From JANNRR01 sp043736155 (GTDB lineage: Bacteria > Pseudomonadota > Alphaproteobacteria > Rhodobacterales > Rhodobacteraceae), in the NCBI GenBank assembly GCA_043736155.1, contig JAYTDA010000417.1, positions 1 to 16,131 on the forward strand: a DNA stretch of 16,131 nucleotides, written 5' to 3'. The notes beneath the pieces were generated by a model. The model was not told the origin of the DNA. It was given only the letters and a program-made list of their open reading frames with translations, and searched no databases. Position 1 is the first letter of the stretch; each line of letters begins with the position of its first letter. Shown here one piece after another: positions 1-7,262 of the stretch. Both the position numbers and the translations under genes were made by a program.

Positions 1-810
1 CTGGCCCCAACAGCTGAAATTCTTGCGGTTTATGACGCCTTTGGCCCCCAGTCCCATGACAAAGTCGCGTTTGTCCTCGTCGGAAATCACCCCGATCGCA
101 TTGGCCCCGGCGGTGTTGATCAGCTGAATCGCATAGGAGCCGAGGCCGCCCGACGCCCCCCAGACCAGCACGGTGTCGCCCGGTTTCAGGATATGCGGGC
201 GGTGGCCGAACAGCATGCGGAATGCGGTGGCCAAGGTCAGGGTGTAACAGGCGGATTCTTCCCAGGTCAGATGCTTTGGCCGTGGCATCAGCTGCTGGCT
301 TTGCACCTTGGTGAACTGGGCAAACGAGCCATCGGGGGTTTCATAGCCCCAGATCCGCTGGCTGGGCGAAAACATCGGGTCGCCGCCGTTGCATTCCTCA
401 TCATCGCCATCGTCCTGATTGCAGTGGATCACCACTTCATCGCCGACTTTCCAGCGTTTGACCTTGTCGCCGACTTTCCACACGATCCCGGAAGCGTCTG
501 ACCCGGCGATGTGATAGGGCGAGGCATGGCCATCCAGCGGGCTGATCGGAATGCCCAGGGCGGCCCAGACGCCGTTGTAATTGACCCCGGCGGCCATCAC
601 CAGAACCAGCACTTCGCTGCTGTCAATCGCCCAGGTATCGACCACTTCGACCTGCATCGCCGTATCGGGTTCGCCGTGGCGGTCCTTGCGGATCGCCCAA
701 GCGTACATCTTTGCGGGCACATGACCCAGCGGCGGCATCTCGCCGACCTCATACAGGTCTTTGCGGGGCGCATCGTAAGTTGCGATGGAGCGGTTGGTAT
801 CCAGTGCCAT
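1..810 (-). CDS. ccr: Crotonyl-CoA carboxylase/reductase, N-terminal 270 residues (3' end outside window)
   Basis: This enzyme carries out NADPH-dependent reductive carboxylation of crotonyl-CoA to (2S)-ethylmalonyl-CoA, the signature step of the ethylmalonyl-CoA pathway, in the cytoplasm. The frame is open from the ATG at 810 to base 1 and reads 270 residues. It shows family stretches typical of Ccr: VNYNGVWAALG (about 76-86, with the conserved Asn79 near the CO2/substrate site), DGHASPYHIAGSDASG (93-108), the acidic Cys-containing segment CNQDDGDDEECNGGDP (130-145) and the nucleotide-binding loop VWGASGGLGSYA (215-226). The family is about 430 residues long, so roughly 160 are missing. A GAGG ribosome site lies about 6 nt before the ATG (complement of 816-819). 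It lies downstream of the acyltransferase on the same strand after a 103-bp AT-rich gap. The pathway partner ecm is 2.1 kb away on the other strand. The identification is secure; the missing part cannot be checked. Confidence 0.95.
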   Translation of the reverse strand, partial: MALDTNRSIATYDAPRKDLYEVGEMPPLGHVPAKMYAWAIRKDRHGEPDTAMQVEVVDTWAIDSSEVLVLVMAAGVNYNGVWAALGIPISPLDGHASPYHIAGSDASGIVWKVGDKVKRWKVGDEVVIHCNQDDGDDEECNGGDPMFSPSQRIWGYETPDGSFAQFTKVQSQQLMPRPKHLTWEESACYTLTLATAFRMLFGHRPHILKPGDTVLVWGASGGLGSYAIQLINTAGANAIGVISDEDKRDFVMGLGAKGVINRKNFSCWGQ

Positions 811-913
811 GGCTGCCTCGTTTCGGGATGCTGCGGCGCAGAATCAGCGCTGCTGCCAACCGATACAAACGGACCACTAATTTTACAACCAAAAACTATC
901 TCAAAACGAAATT
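811..913 (-). promoter_or_regulatory. AT-rich leader/promoter region of ccr
   Basis: This 103-bp gap separates the acyltransferase stop from the ccr start. Its distal half (about 875-913) is much richer in A and T than the surroundings and holds several TTTT/AAAA tracts. On the minus strand TTGAGA and TAAAAT occur, but only 13 bp apart, so no sound -35/-10 pair can be assigned. The composition suggests that ccr has its own promoter rather than depending only on readthrough from the acyltransferase. This is inferred from composition and position, and no operator is recognised. Confidence 0.35.
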
Positions 914-2344
914 TTATTTCAACTCCGATTTTGCGGCGCCGCCGTCATCCGGGGCACCGGCAGCGACTGTCACAGCATCCGCCAGCAGTTGCGAGATCGA
1001 GGCGGCGTAAAAGCCCAGCAGCGCCGTCTCTGCCGGATTGGCGGCCACGGTACCGCCGTCCTCGACAATCAGCCGGCGCAGCGCCAGCATGTGCAACCCG
1101 TACTCGACAGCGATCTTGTCCTGGCCCTGTGGCAGATGCACATAGGCCCCGGCGGCGCGCAGCTGGTTCAGCAAATCATAGGCCCGCGCAGCCAGCGCTT
1201 CGCGGGTCAGCGGCCCTTCGGCCATCAGCAGCACCGTACTGACCAACGGTACCGGCAGCACCGGCACCAATGCCCTGATCCGCGCCATCAGCAAGGCACC
1301 TAACGCCTCGGTTTGCAGATCGGGCTGATCCAGCCGCAACTGTGCCAGCGAAATCGGCGAGCCAAAGCTGACAGCGGCATAGCCGAACTTCTGAAACCGC
1401 CCCCGGATCTTCTGCCACAGATGTTTGGCAAAAAACCACAGGATCGAGCTGATCCTGGCGCGAAACCGGCGTTCTCCCACCTGATGCGCGCCAATCAGAA
1501 CCCGGTCTTCCATCACCCGGTCATAGTTCAGCGCCACCGGGATAAAGATCACATCCCGCCCCTTGGCCGGATCAACCCCGGTCACGATGTAATTCAGCAA
1601 CCCCAGCCTGGCCTCACCGACCCGGCCATCCAGGCTTAACCCGCCTTCGGGGAAAATCGCCTGCGTCACCCCTTCGGCGGTTGCCATCTGGACATAGCGC
1701 GCCAGCACCCGGCGATACAGCGGGTTGCGCGATCTGCGGCGGATGAAATAGGCCCCCATCGCCCGGATCAGCCGTGAAATCGGCCAGATCCGCGCCCATT
1801 CGCCCACGGCATAGGACAGCGCCGACCGGTCCGCCGCCAGATAGGTGACCAGCACATAATCCATGTTGGACCGGTGGTTCATCACAAACACCACCGTCGC
1901 GTCCGGGTCGATCGTGCTGAGCGCCGCTTCGTCAAACCGGCCCAGCCGCACCCGGTACAACAGCCGCGACAGCCAGCGTGCCAACTGGATCGCCACCCCG
2001 AAATAGACCGCTGCCGAAAAGCTGGGCACGATTTCGCGGGCATAGGACCGGGCCTGCTGAAACGCCACGCTTTCGGGCACCCCGGCCTCGGCGGCATGAT
2101 CGACCACCGCCTGCATCACCGCCGGATCATAGCTCAGCCGGATAATCATATCCTGGCGCTGCATCAGCTTGAACGGTTCAATCGGCCGCACCAGCCGCGT
2201 GTTCAGCCGTGCCACCACCTTTTCCATCCGGCGTCGAAAGTACCAGCGCACCGACGGCGCCAGAATCCGGTCCAGCGCCGCAATCGCCGCCAGCACCAGC
2301 GCCAGGATCACCAGCCACAGCGGCAGCGTCACGGTGGCTGTCAT
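914..2344 (-). CDS. Glycerol-3-phosphate acyltransferase-like (PlsB/PlsC superfamily) membrane acyltransferase
   Basis: This 476-residue protein probably transfers an acyl chain to glycerol-3-phosphate or a related acceptor at the inner membrane. It has one N-terminal transmembrane segment (about 7-24), followed by a basic stretch (SVRWYFRRRMEK). It carries the superfamily motifs in order: NHRSNMD, the HX4D catalytic pair (His157, Asp162); GAYFIRR (197-203); FPEGGLS (231-237); and later IPVALNYDR. The EGG form of the third motif resembles PlsB more than the short PlsC enzymes, as does the length, but it is well short of E. coli PlsB (about 800 residues). The last 120 residues form an additional helical region. 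The start is the ATG at 2344, 35 nt after the upstream membrane-protein gene, so the two are probably one operon; the ribosome site is weak. The acyl acceptor cannot be told from sequence. Confidence 0.88.
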   Translation of the reverse strand: MTATVTLPLWLVILALVLAAIAALDRILAPSVRWYFRRRMEKVVARLNTRLVRPIEPFKLMQRQDMIIRLSYDPAVMQAVVDHAAEAGVPESVAFQQARSYAREIVPSFSAAVYFGVAIQLARWLSRLLYRVRLGRFDEAALSTIDPDATVVFVMNHRSNMDYVLVTYLAADRSALSYAVGEWARIWPISRLIRAMGAYFIRRRSRNPLYRRVLARYVQMATAEGVTQAIFPEGGLSLDGRVGEARLGLLNYIVTGVDPAKGRDVIFIPVALNYDRVMEDRVLIGAHQVGERRFRARISSILWFFAKHLWQKIRGRFQKFGYAAVSFGSPISLAQLRLDQPDLQTEALGALLMARIRALVPVLPVPLVSTVLLMAEGPLTREALAARAYDLLNQLRAAGAYVHLPQGQDKIAVEYGLHMLALRRLIVEDGGTVAANPAETALLGFYAASISQLLADAVTVAAGAPDDGGAAKSELK

Positions 2345-2379
2345 CGGACTACCGGTTCAAGGCGCATCGGGCGGCAATC

Positions 2380-2805
2380 TTACCGGAAGGCCAGCACGGC
2401 AAACAGCACAGTCAGCGTCAGCAAGGCAACATTTGCCAGTGCCAGCATCGGTGCCCGCGCCTGCGCCGCCGCGTCGCCCTTGCCCATCCGTCTGGCATTG
2501 AACCCCGACAGGATCACCGTGGCGGTCAACAGCAGAACCACCACCATCTTGATTGAAAACCATGGCCCCAGTGGCACACCACCATACCGGGCCCAGATCA
2601 GCAGCGGCCCGGTGACCAGCAGCAGCACCAGCGCTCCGCGACCCGCCATCGACAACCGCCGCGCCACCGCCATCAGCACCGGCCGGTGATCGGCGGTGGC
2701 GCGGCGGGCAGCGGCACCCACCACCGGAATGCCAAATGTCGAAGCGCCCGCCACGGCAATCGCCATCAGATGCAGCCACAACAGCACGAGTCCAATCGCT
2801 TCCAT
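2380..2805 (-). CDS. Small integral membrane protein, four predicted helices, unknown function
   Basis: The product has 141 residues, almost all hydrophobic, with about four transmembrane helices: AIGLVLLWLHLMAIAVAGA near the N terminus, LVLLLVTGPLLIWA in the middle, IKMVVVLLLTATVILSG, and ALLTLTVLFAVLAF at the C terminus. The pattern recalls small CopD/DUF2214-like membrane proteins, but there is no diagnostic motif and I do not assign a family. I chose the ATG at 2805 because the protein begins there with a membrane helix. The frame extends to an ATG at 2931, but that would add 42 residues of basic, non-membrane sequence (RRMPVLCRWVNRHRT) overlapping the likely ecm promoter. It precedes the acyltransferase gene by 35 nt and is probably co-transcribed with it. 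Confidence 0.7.
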   Translation of the reverse strand: MEAIGLVLLWLHLMAIAVAGASTFGIPVVGAAARRATADHRPVLMAVARRLSMAGRGALVLLLVTGPLLIWARYGGVPLGPWFSIKMVVVLLLTATVILSGFNARRMGKGDAAAQARAPMLALANVALLTLTVLFAVLAFR

Positions 2806-2894
2806 TCCAAACCCCGTTGATGGCACTGCCGGTCGGATCGTTCTATGGCGGTTGACCCAGCGGCACAACACCGGCATACGCCGCATTGCAGCAA

Positions 2895-2926
2895 TTGACA
2901 GAGACATAAAATTGCCCTTTATGGGC
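2895..2926 (+). promoter_or_regulatory. Candidate ecm promoter with overlapping GCCC/GGGC palindrome
   Basis: A perfect TTGACA hexamer lies at 2895-2900. Seventeen bases later, at 2918-2923, is TTTATG, a weak -10 element. The -10 overlaps a small palindrome, GCCC-tttat-GGGC (2914-2926). Transcription would start near 2930, leaving about a 30-nt leader that includes the GAGG ribosome site (2953-2956) of ecm. The segment 2905-2960 is clearly richer in A and T than its flanks. The palindrome could be an operator or chance; no binding motif that I know matches it. Confidence 0.45.
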
Positions 2927-2961
2927 TGCACAAAGACATTTTATTACTCAATGAGGCGAAA

Positions 2962-4938
2962 ATGGAAAAACCGCGCCACTCCAGGCCAAGATCAGCCCCC
3001 TGGCTGTTTCGCACCTATGCCGGGCATTCCACTGCCACCGCCTCCAACACCCTGTTCCGCGCCAATCTGGCCAAGGGGCAAACCGGCCTGTCTGTCGCCT
3101 TTGATCTGCCGACCCAGACCGGCTATGACAGCGACCATCCGCTGGCGCGGGGTGAAGTGGGCAAGGTCGGGGTGCCGGTCTGCCATCTGGGTGACATGCG
3201 CGCGCTATTCACCGATATTCCGCTGCAAGGGATGAATTCCTCGCTGACCATCAACGCCACCGCACCGTGGCTGCTGGCGCTGTATATCGCCGTGGCCGAG
3301 GAACAGGGGGCCGATGTCGCCCAACTGGAAGGCACAGTGCAGAATGACATCATCAAGGAATACCTGTCGCGCGGCACCTATATCAGCCCGCCGGAACCCT
3401 CATTGGCGATGATCGCCGATGTCGCCGCTTTCACTGCGCAGACGATGCCGAAATGGAATCCGATGAATGTCTGCAGCTATCATCTGCAAGAGGCGGGGGC
3501 GACGCCCGAGCAGGAACTGGCCTTTGCCTTGGCAACCGCGATTGCGGTGCTGGATGCGCTGCGGGCGCGGGTGTCGCCAGCCGCGTTTCCGGCCATGGCG
3601 GGGCGGATATCGTTCTTTGTCAACGCCGGTATCCGGTTTGTCACCGAACTGTGCAAGATGCGGGCCTTTGCCGAGATGTGGGATGAATTGCTGGAGACCC
3701 GCTATGGCATTGCCGAAGATAAATACCGGCGGTTCCGCTATGGGGTGCAGGTCAACTCGCTGGGGCTGACCGAGGCGCAGCCGGAAAACAACGTGGCGCG
3801 CATTCTGATCGAGATGCTGGCGGTCACCCTGTCGAAAAACGCGCGGGCGCGGGCGGTGCAATTGCCGGCCTGGAACGAGGCTTTAGGGCTGCCCCGGCCC
3901 TGGGACCAGCAATGGTCGCTGCGGATGCAGCAGATCCTGGCGCATGAAACCGACCTGCTGGAATATGGCGACCTGTTCGACGGCAATGCCGAAGTGGCGC
4001 GCAAGGTGGCGGAACTGAAACAGGCGGCAGCGCAGGAACTGGCGCTGATCGACAGCATGGGCGGCGCCGTGGCGGCAATCAGCCACATGAAACACCGGCT
4101 GGTCGAGGCGAATGCCGAACGGGTCGCGCGGATTGAAAGCGGGGAAACCGTGGTGGTCGGGCTGAACCGCTGGGTCGAAACTGCGCCGAACCTGCTGACC
4201 GGCGGGGCCGAAGCGGCGTTTTTGCAAACCGACCCTGGGGCAGAAGCGGATCAGATCGCACGGTTGCAGGCCTGGCGCAGCGCGCGTGACCCGGTGGCGG
4301 TGGCAGCGGCGCTGGCCGGTCTTCGGCAAGCGGCGGCGACCGGCGGCAACATCATGCCGCCAAGCATCGTCGCGGCGAAAGCCGGGGTAACCACCGGCGA
4401 ATGGGGGGCGGTGATCCGCGCGGTGCATGGCGAATACCGCGCCCCGACCGGCGTGGCCGAGGCGCCGTCGAACCGGACCGAGGGGTTGGAGCCGGTGCGC
4501 GAAGCCGTGGCAGCCGTATCCGCCCGCCTTGGCCGCCGCTTGACCCTGAGCCTGGGCAAACCCGGACTGGATGGCCATTCCAACGGCGCGGAACAGATCG
4601 CCACCCGGGCCCGCGACTGCGGCATGGCGGTGAGCTATCAGGGCATCCGCCAGACCCCGTCCGAAATCGTCACGGCTGCGGAGCAGGGCGCGCATGTGCT
4701 GGGGCTGTCGATCCTGTCCGGCAGCCATCTGGGGCTGGTGGCAGAGGTGATGGCGCTGATGCAGGCGAGGGGGTTGCAGATCCCGGTGGTGGTCGGTGGC
4801 ATCATCCCCGAAGCCGATGCCGCCACCCTGAAACAGATGGGGGTCGCCGCGATTTTCGGGCCGAAAGACTTCGATCTCAATCGGATCATGCTGGGGATCG
4901 TTGATCTGGCGGAACCGGGTGCTGTCGCTGCGCAGTAG
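2962..4938 (+). CDS. ecm: Ethylmalonyl-CoA mutase (coenzyme B12-dependent)
   Basis: This enzyme rearranges (2R)-ethylmalonyl-CoA to (2S)-methylsuccinyl-CoA with adenosylcobalamin, directly after Ccr and the epimerase. The 658-residue length matches the short single-chain mutases once called MeaA, not methylmalonyl-CoA mutase (over 700). The N-terminal substrate-binding barrel begins with PWLFRTYAGHSTATASNTLF and continues with LSVAFDLPTQTGYDSDHP and GTVQNDIIKEYLSRGTYI. The C-terminal cobalamin domain has the DxHxxG motif at Asp537-Gly538-His539-Gly542 (His539 should be the lower cobalt ligand), followed by LSILSGSHLGL and VVVGGIIP. Ribosome site GAGG is 5 nt before the ATG. Proximity to ccr supports ethylmalonyl-CoA over methylmalonyl-CoA as substrate. 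No truncation or missing key residue is visible. Confidence 0.95.
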   Translation: MEKPRHSRPRSAPWLFRTYAGHSTATASNTLFRANLAKGQTGLSVAFDLPTQTGYDSDHPLARGEVGKVGVPVCHLGDMRALFTDIPLQGMNSSLTINATAPWLLALYIAVAEEQGADVAQLEGTVQNDIIKEYLSRGTYISPPEPSLAMIADVAAFTAQTMPKWNPMNVCSYHLQEAGATPEQELAFALATAIAVLDALRARVSPAAFPAMAGRISFFVNAGIRFVTELCKMRAFAEMWDELLETRYGIAEDKYRRFRYGVQVNSLGLTEAQPENNVARILIEMLAVTLSKNARARAVQLPAWNEALGLPRPWDQQWSLRMQQILAHETDLLEYGDLFDGNAEVARKVAELKQAAAQELALIDSMGGAVAAISHMKHRLVEANAERVARIESGETVVVGLNRWVETAPNLLTGGAEAAFLQTDPGAEADQIARLQAWRSARDPVAVAAALAGLRQAAATGGNIMPPSIVAAKAGVTTGEWGAVIRAVHGEYRAPTGVAEAPSNRTEGLEPVREAVAAVSARLGRRLTLSLGKPGLDGHSNGAEQIATRARDCGMAVSYQGIRQTPSEIVTAAEQGAHVLGLSILSGSHLGLVAEVMALMQARGLQIPVVVGGIIPEADAATLKQMGVAAIFGPKDFDLNRIMLGIVDLAEPGAVAAQ

Positions 4939-5089
4939 CAGTGGAATCCGACAGAATTAGGCCCAGTCATGGGCCAAAAACCGCCAATCTGCCACACTGT
5001 TTCCGGTTTTCCCGGCAATCCAACGTTTTGCAGAGTTCGGAATACATGCTAGCGTTGAATTTCATGGTGCGATTCCCGGTGAGATTGCA
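4939..5089. other. Intergenic region with a GGCCCA/TGGGCC hairpin
   Basis: This 151-bp gap follows ecm. It contains a perfect 6-bp inverted repeat, GGCCCA-gtca-TGGGCC, near 4965-4980. On the plus strand the stem is followed by five A residues, not T residues, so it is not a standard intrinsic terminator for ecm. A TTGCAG at 5028-5033 could be a -35 box for the downstream small gene, but no convincing -10 element follows at the right distance. Nothing else was recognised here. Confidence 0.35.
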
Positions 5090-5296
5090 ATGCACAACGA
5101 CTGGATTCTGGATGTCCTTGCCGACCTGCGCAGCTTTGCCGAAGTGAACGGAATGCCAAGACTGGCGCTGCATCTGGATGAAACCACCCAGCTTGCCGCC
5201 TCCGAAATCGCCAACAACCGCAATGGTTCAACACGGTCGGTTCCGATGGACTCTTTGCCGCAATCCATGCGCGACATTCTGGGCAAAGGCGTCTGA
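5090..5296 (+). CDS. Small hypothetical protein (68 residues)
   Basis: The protein begins MHNDWILDVLADLRSFAEVNG and reads as a soluble, mostly helical, acidic N-terminal half (LADLRSFAEVNG, RLALHLDETTQLAASEIAN) followed by a polar, probably disordered tail. There is no signal peptide, membrane segment or cysteine motif. Coding potential is supported by a GGTGAG ribosome site 6 nt upstream, codon use like its neighbours, and a position that fits the gap between ecm and the helicase. It is 43 nt upstream of the helicase on the same strand, so the two may share a transcript. I do not recognise the family and assign no function. Confidence 0.65.
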   Translation: MHNDWILDVLADLRSFAEVNGMPRLALHLDETTQLAASEIANNRNGSTRSVPMDSLPQSMRDILGKGV

Positions 5297-5306
5297 ATCA
5301 ATCCCG

Positions 5307-5337
5307 CGGCCCTTCTGGTAACGCGCGGCAAGGGCCG
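5307..5337 (+). promoter_or_regulatory. Inverted repeat enclosing the helicase ribosome binding site
   Basis: CGGCCCTT (5307-5314) is perfectly complementary to AAGGGCCG (5330-5337), with a 15-nt loop. The right arm includes AAGGG (5330-5334), the only good ribosome binding site for the helicase gene starting at 5340, 5 nt downstream. If it forms in RNA, the hairpin would hide that site. This could limit helicase translation, or coupling with the upstream small gene could open it. There is no T-run, so it does not look like a terminator. Confidence 0.45.
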
Positions 5338-5339
5338 GT

Positions 5340-6875
5340 ATGGTCCGCGCCATGGCCCTGCCCACAATCCAGTTTTCCGATGATCAGGCCGATGCGTTTG
5401 ACCGTGTGGCCGATCTGCTGGCGTCCCGGGGCGTCAACATTGCCGATGGCACCCTGACCCCCGAGGCTGGCGGCGACCCGTCGGTGCTGGCGGTGATCGG
5501 CAAGGCGGGGTCGGGCAAGACCATGCTGCTGGCAGCCCTTGCCAGGGCGCTGACCGAGGCCGGGGTTGAAACCGTGTCGGGCGATTACGAGGGGCGGCGG
5601 CGCAAGGATCGGCGCACCCTGGCGATTCTGGCCCCGACCAACAAGGCGGCATCGGTGCTGCGCAACCAGGGGGTGCCTGCCACCACCATCCACCGCATTC
5701 TGTATACCCCGGTCTATGACCCGGAGTACGAGCGGATTGCCGAATGGCTGGCCGGCAATGGCGCACGCCCGGTGGTCGAGGGGCTGACCGATGCGGCGCT
5801 GGACCGGGCAAAGCTGTTTTACGATGCCGTCAAGTCGATCCCCGGCGCACTGGCCACCGCCGGTCTGCGCGGATCAGACTTCATTCTGGGCTGGAAACGC
5901 CGCGACGACCCGCTGGATATCGGCTTTGTCGATGAAAGCTCGATGCTGGATGACCGGCAGTTCGAGGATTTGAAAGAGATATTCCCCACCTTGGTGCTGT
6001 TTGGCGACCCGGCGCAGCTGGCCCCGGTGAACCAGTCCGGCACCATGGTGTTTGATGCCCTGCCCGCCCCGCGCAAACTGATCCTGTCGCGCATTCACCG
6101 CCAGGCGCAGGACAACCCGATCCTTGATCTGGCGCATGCGCTGGCCGACCCCGATCTGGGGTTTGGCGATTTTGAACGGATGGTCGAAACTGCGTCACGC
6201 CGCGACGAACGCGTGGTTCTGGGCCAACGGGTCGAGGCTGATCTGATGGCGCGCTCGCCGGTGCTGGTTTGGCGCAATGTGACGCGGGTGCGGCTGATCA
6301 CCGCCTTTCGCACGGCGTTTGGAGCCCCCGAGGATGCGCTGCTACCGGGGGAACCGCTGATCTGCGATGGCATCGAACTGCCGCTGAAACACCGCAAGAA
6401 ACGGATCGATCTGGAGGCGCGCGGCCTGATCAAGGGGGCACAGGTGATCTATCTCGGACCCGGCCGCAAACCCGGCTTTTCCCGGCTGCATGTGATCGGC
6501 GCCGAAGAACCGCAGGTCTCTGCCGCCAGCATCGTCAAGATCGAACTGCCGGACCGTGAGGAACCGTTCATCCCGTTTGCCGCCCGGATGGGTGCCGCAT
6601 TCCTGCATGGGGCCGCCGTCACCATCCACAAGGCCCAAGGCAGCCAGTGGGAAAACGTGCAGGTCTTTGCCCCTGATCTTTACGCCGCCGCCCAGGCCGG
6701 GCGGATGGAAGCGGGACTGCCGCTTTGGAAACGCCTGACCTATGTGGCGATCACCCGCGCTGAAAAACGGCTGTTCTGGGTAACGCGCAACCGGCTGGGG
6801 CTGCCGACTGCACCGCTGAGCGTCGATGATCTGCGGGGAAATACCGGGGCGCTGGAACTGGAGGCGGGGGGGTAA
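5340..6875 (+). CDS. ATP-dependent SF1 DNA helicase, RecD/UvrD-type (AAA ATPase with UvrD_C_2-like C terminus)
   Basis: The 511-residue protein carries the full set of superfamily 1 helicase motifs: Walker A GKAGSGKT (54-61); motif Ia APTNKAA (98-104); Walker B VDESSML (197-203); motif III LFGDPAQLAPV (220-230); motif IV SRIHRQ (250-255); motif V VTIHKAQGSQWENV (from about 427, with His430, Lys431, Gln433 and Gly434); and motif VI YVAITRAEKRL (468-478). The order and the IHKAQGS form are those of RecD/RecD2/Dda-like 5'-3' helicases. It lacks the long N-terminal HhH region of RecD2, and no recB or recC is nearby, so it is not RecD of RecBCD. It probably acts in DNA repair or processing, but its exact role is unknown. 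The start at 5340 is preferred because AAGGG lies 5 nt upstream; an ATG four codons later is possible. Confidence 0.88.
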   Translation: MVRAMALPTIQFSDDQADAFDRVADLLASRGVNIADGTLTPEAGGDPSVLAVIGKAGSGKTMLLAALARALTEAGVETVSGDYEGRRRKDRRTLAILAPTNKAASVLRNQGVPATTIHRILYTPVYDPEYERIAEWLAGNGARPVVEGLTDAALDRAKLFYDAVKSIPGALATAGLRGSDFILGWKRRDDPLDIGFVDESSMLDDRQFEDLKEIFPTLVLFGDPAQLAPVNQSGTMVFDALPAPRKLILSRIHRQAQDNPILDLAHALADPDLGFGDFERMVETASRRDERVVLGQRVEADLMARSPVLVWRNVTRVRLITAFRTAFGAPEDALLPGEPLICDGIELPLKHRKKRIDLEARGLIKGAQVIYLGPGRKPGFSRLHVIGAEEPQVSAASIVKIELPDREEPFIPFAARMGAAFLHGAAVTIHKAQGSQWENVQVFAPDLYAAAQAGRMEAGLPLWKRLTYVAITRAEKRLFWVTRNRLGLPTAPLSVDDLRGNTGALELEAGG

Positions 6876-6888
6876 GGGGCGTTGGCTT

Positions 6889-6912
6889 CTCCCTCCAACA
6901 AAGGGGAGGGAG
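6889..6912. repeat. 8-bp inverted repeat downstream of the helicase gene
   Basis: CTCCCTCC (6889-6896) pairs perfectly with GGAGGGAG (6905-6912) across an 8-nt loop, starting 14 nt after the helicase stop. It may mark the 3' end of the transcript, but there is no T-run after the stem. Purine/pyrimidine-rich elements of this sort are common between genes in GC-rich alphaproteobacteria. Its function is uncertain. Confidence 0.4.
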
Positions 6913-6966
6913 GCGCTGGCGGCGGGCGTTGGTCAGTCACAAGGCGGTCGCAGTCTCCGGCCACCA

Positions 6967-7017
6967 TTGACACTGGCCCCCGCCCCGCTTCCATCCTAAT
7001 CTTCCCCAAACACCGGA
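6967..7017 (+). promoter_or_regulatory. Possible promoter and ribosome site for the RAM-SDR pair
   Basis: TTGACA occurs at 6967-6972 in the 149-bp gap after the helicase. The best -10 candidates (CATCCT at 6992-6997, or CTAATC just after it) are weak and spaced too far (19 bp or more). The ribosome site GGAG at 7014-7017 is 7 nt before the ATG at 7025 and is convincing. The promoter assignment is tentative and rests mainly on the perfect -35 hexamer. Confidence 0.3.
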
Positions 7018-7024
7018 GAAACCC

Positions 7025-7261
7025 ATGACCTGCGTTTTCGTTCAGTTCCGCTGCACCCCGGGCCAGACCTATCAGGTCGCCACCGCGATCTATGACCGCG
7101 AGGTGGTCAGCGAGCTGTATTCGACCTCCGGCGACTTTGACCTGATTGCCAAGATCTACATCCCCGACGAGATGGATGTCGGCCATTATCTCAGCGAAAA
7201 GCTGTTCGATATTCCCGGCATCCAGCGCACCCTGACAACCATGACATTCAAGGCATTCTGA
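7025..7261 (+). CDS. Stand-alone Lrp/AsnC effector-domain (RAM) protein
   Basis: This 78-residue protein corresponds to the C-terminal ligand-binding half of Lrp/AsnC regulators, with no DNA-binding helix-turn-helix. The pattern is the beta-alpha-beta-beta-alpha-beta RAM fold: strand TCVFVQFRC, helix QTYQVATAIYDRE, strands VVSELYSTSGDFDLIAKIYIP, helix MDVGHYLSEKLFDIPGI, and final strand RTLTTMTFKAF. The turn STSGDFDLIAKI is a strong family signature (the GxxDxxxxV-like strand). Such proteins form dimers or octamers and bind amino acids or other small molecules. They may act alone or by co-assembling with full-length Lrp proteins. The next gene, a dehydrogenase, starts one base after its stop, so the two are almost certainly translated together. 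Confidence 0.85.
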   Translation: MTCVFVQFRCTPGQTYQVATAIYDREVVSELYSTSGDFDLIAKIYIPDEMDVGHYLSEKLFDIPGIQRTLTTMTFKAF

Positions 7262-7262
7262 C

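Noticed and set aside
511..1242. 243-residue open frame on the plus strand
   Set aside because: Antisense to ccr and the acyltransferase and crossing their intergenic region; composition is that of a shadow frame.
2380..2931. Longer start (ATG 2931) for the small membrane protein
   Set aside because: The extra 42 residues are basic and non-membrane and would overlap the likely ecm promoter; ATG 2805 starts directly at a membrane helix.
2806..2961. Possible cobalamin riboswitch before the B12-dependent ecm gene
   Set aside because: The leader is only about 30 nt from the candidate promoter and has none of the conserved B12-box sequence or space for the aptamer.
3883..4728. 281-residue open frame on the minus strand
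   Set aside because: Antisense to ecm, whose cobalamin-binding motif occupies the same bases on the plus strand.
4965..4980. Intrinsic terminator after ecm
   Set aside because: The GGCCCA/TGGGCC stem is only 6 bp and is followed by A residues on the ecm strand, with no T-run.
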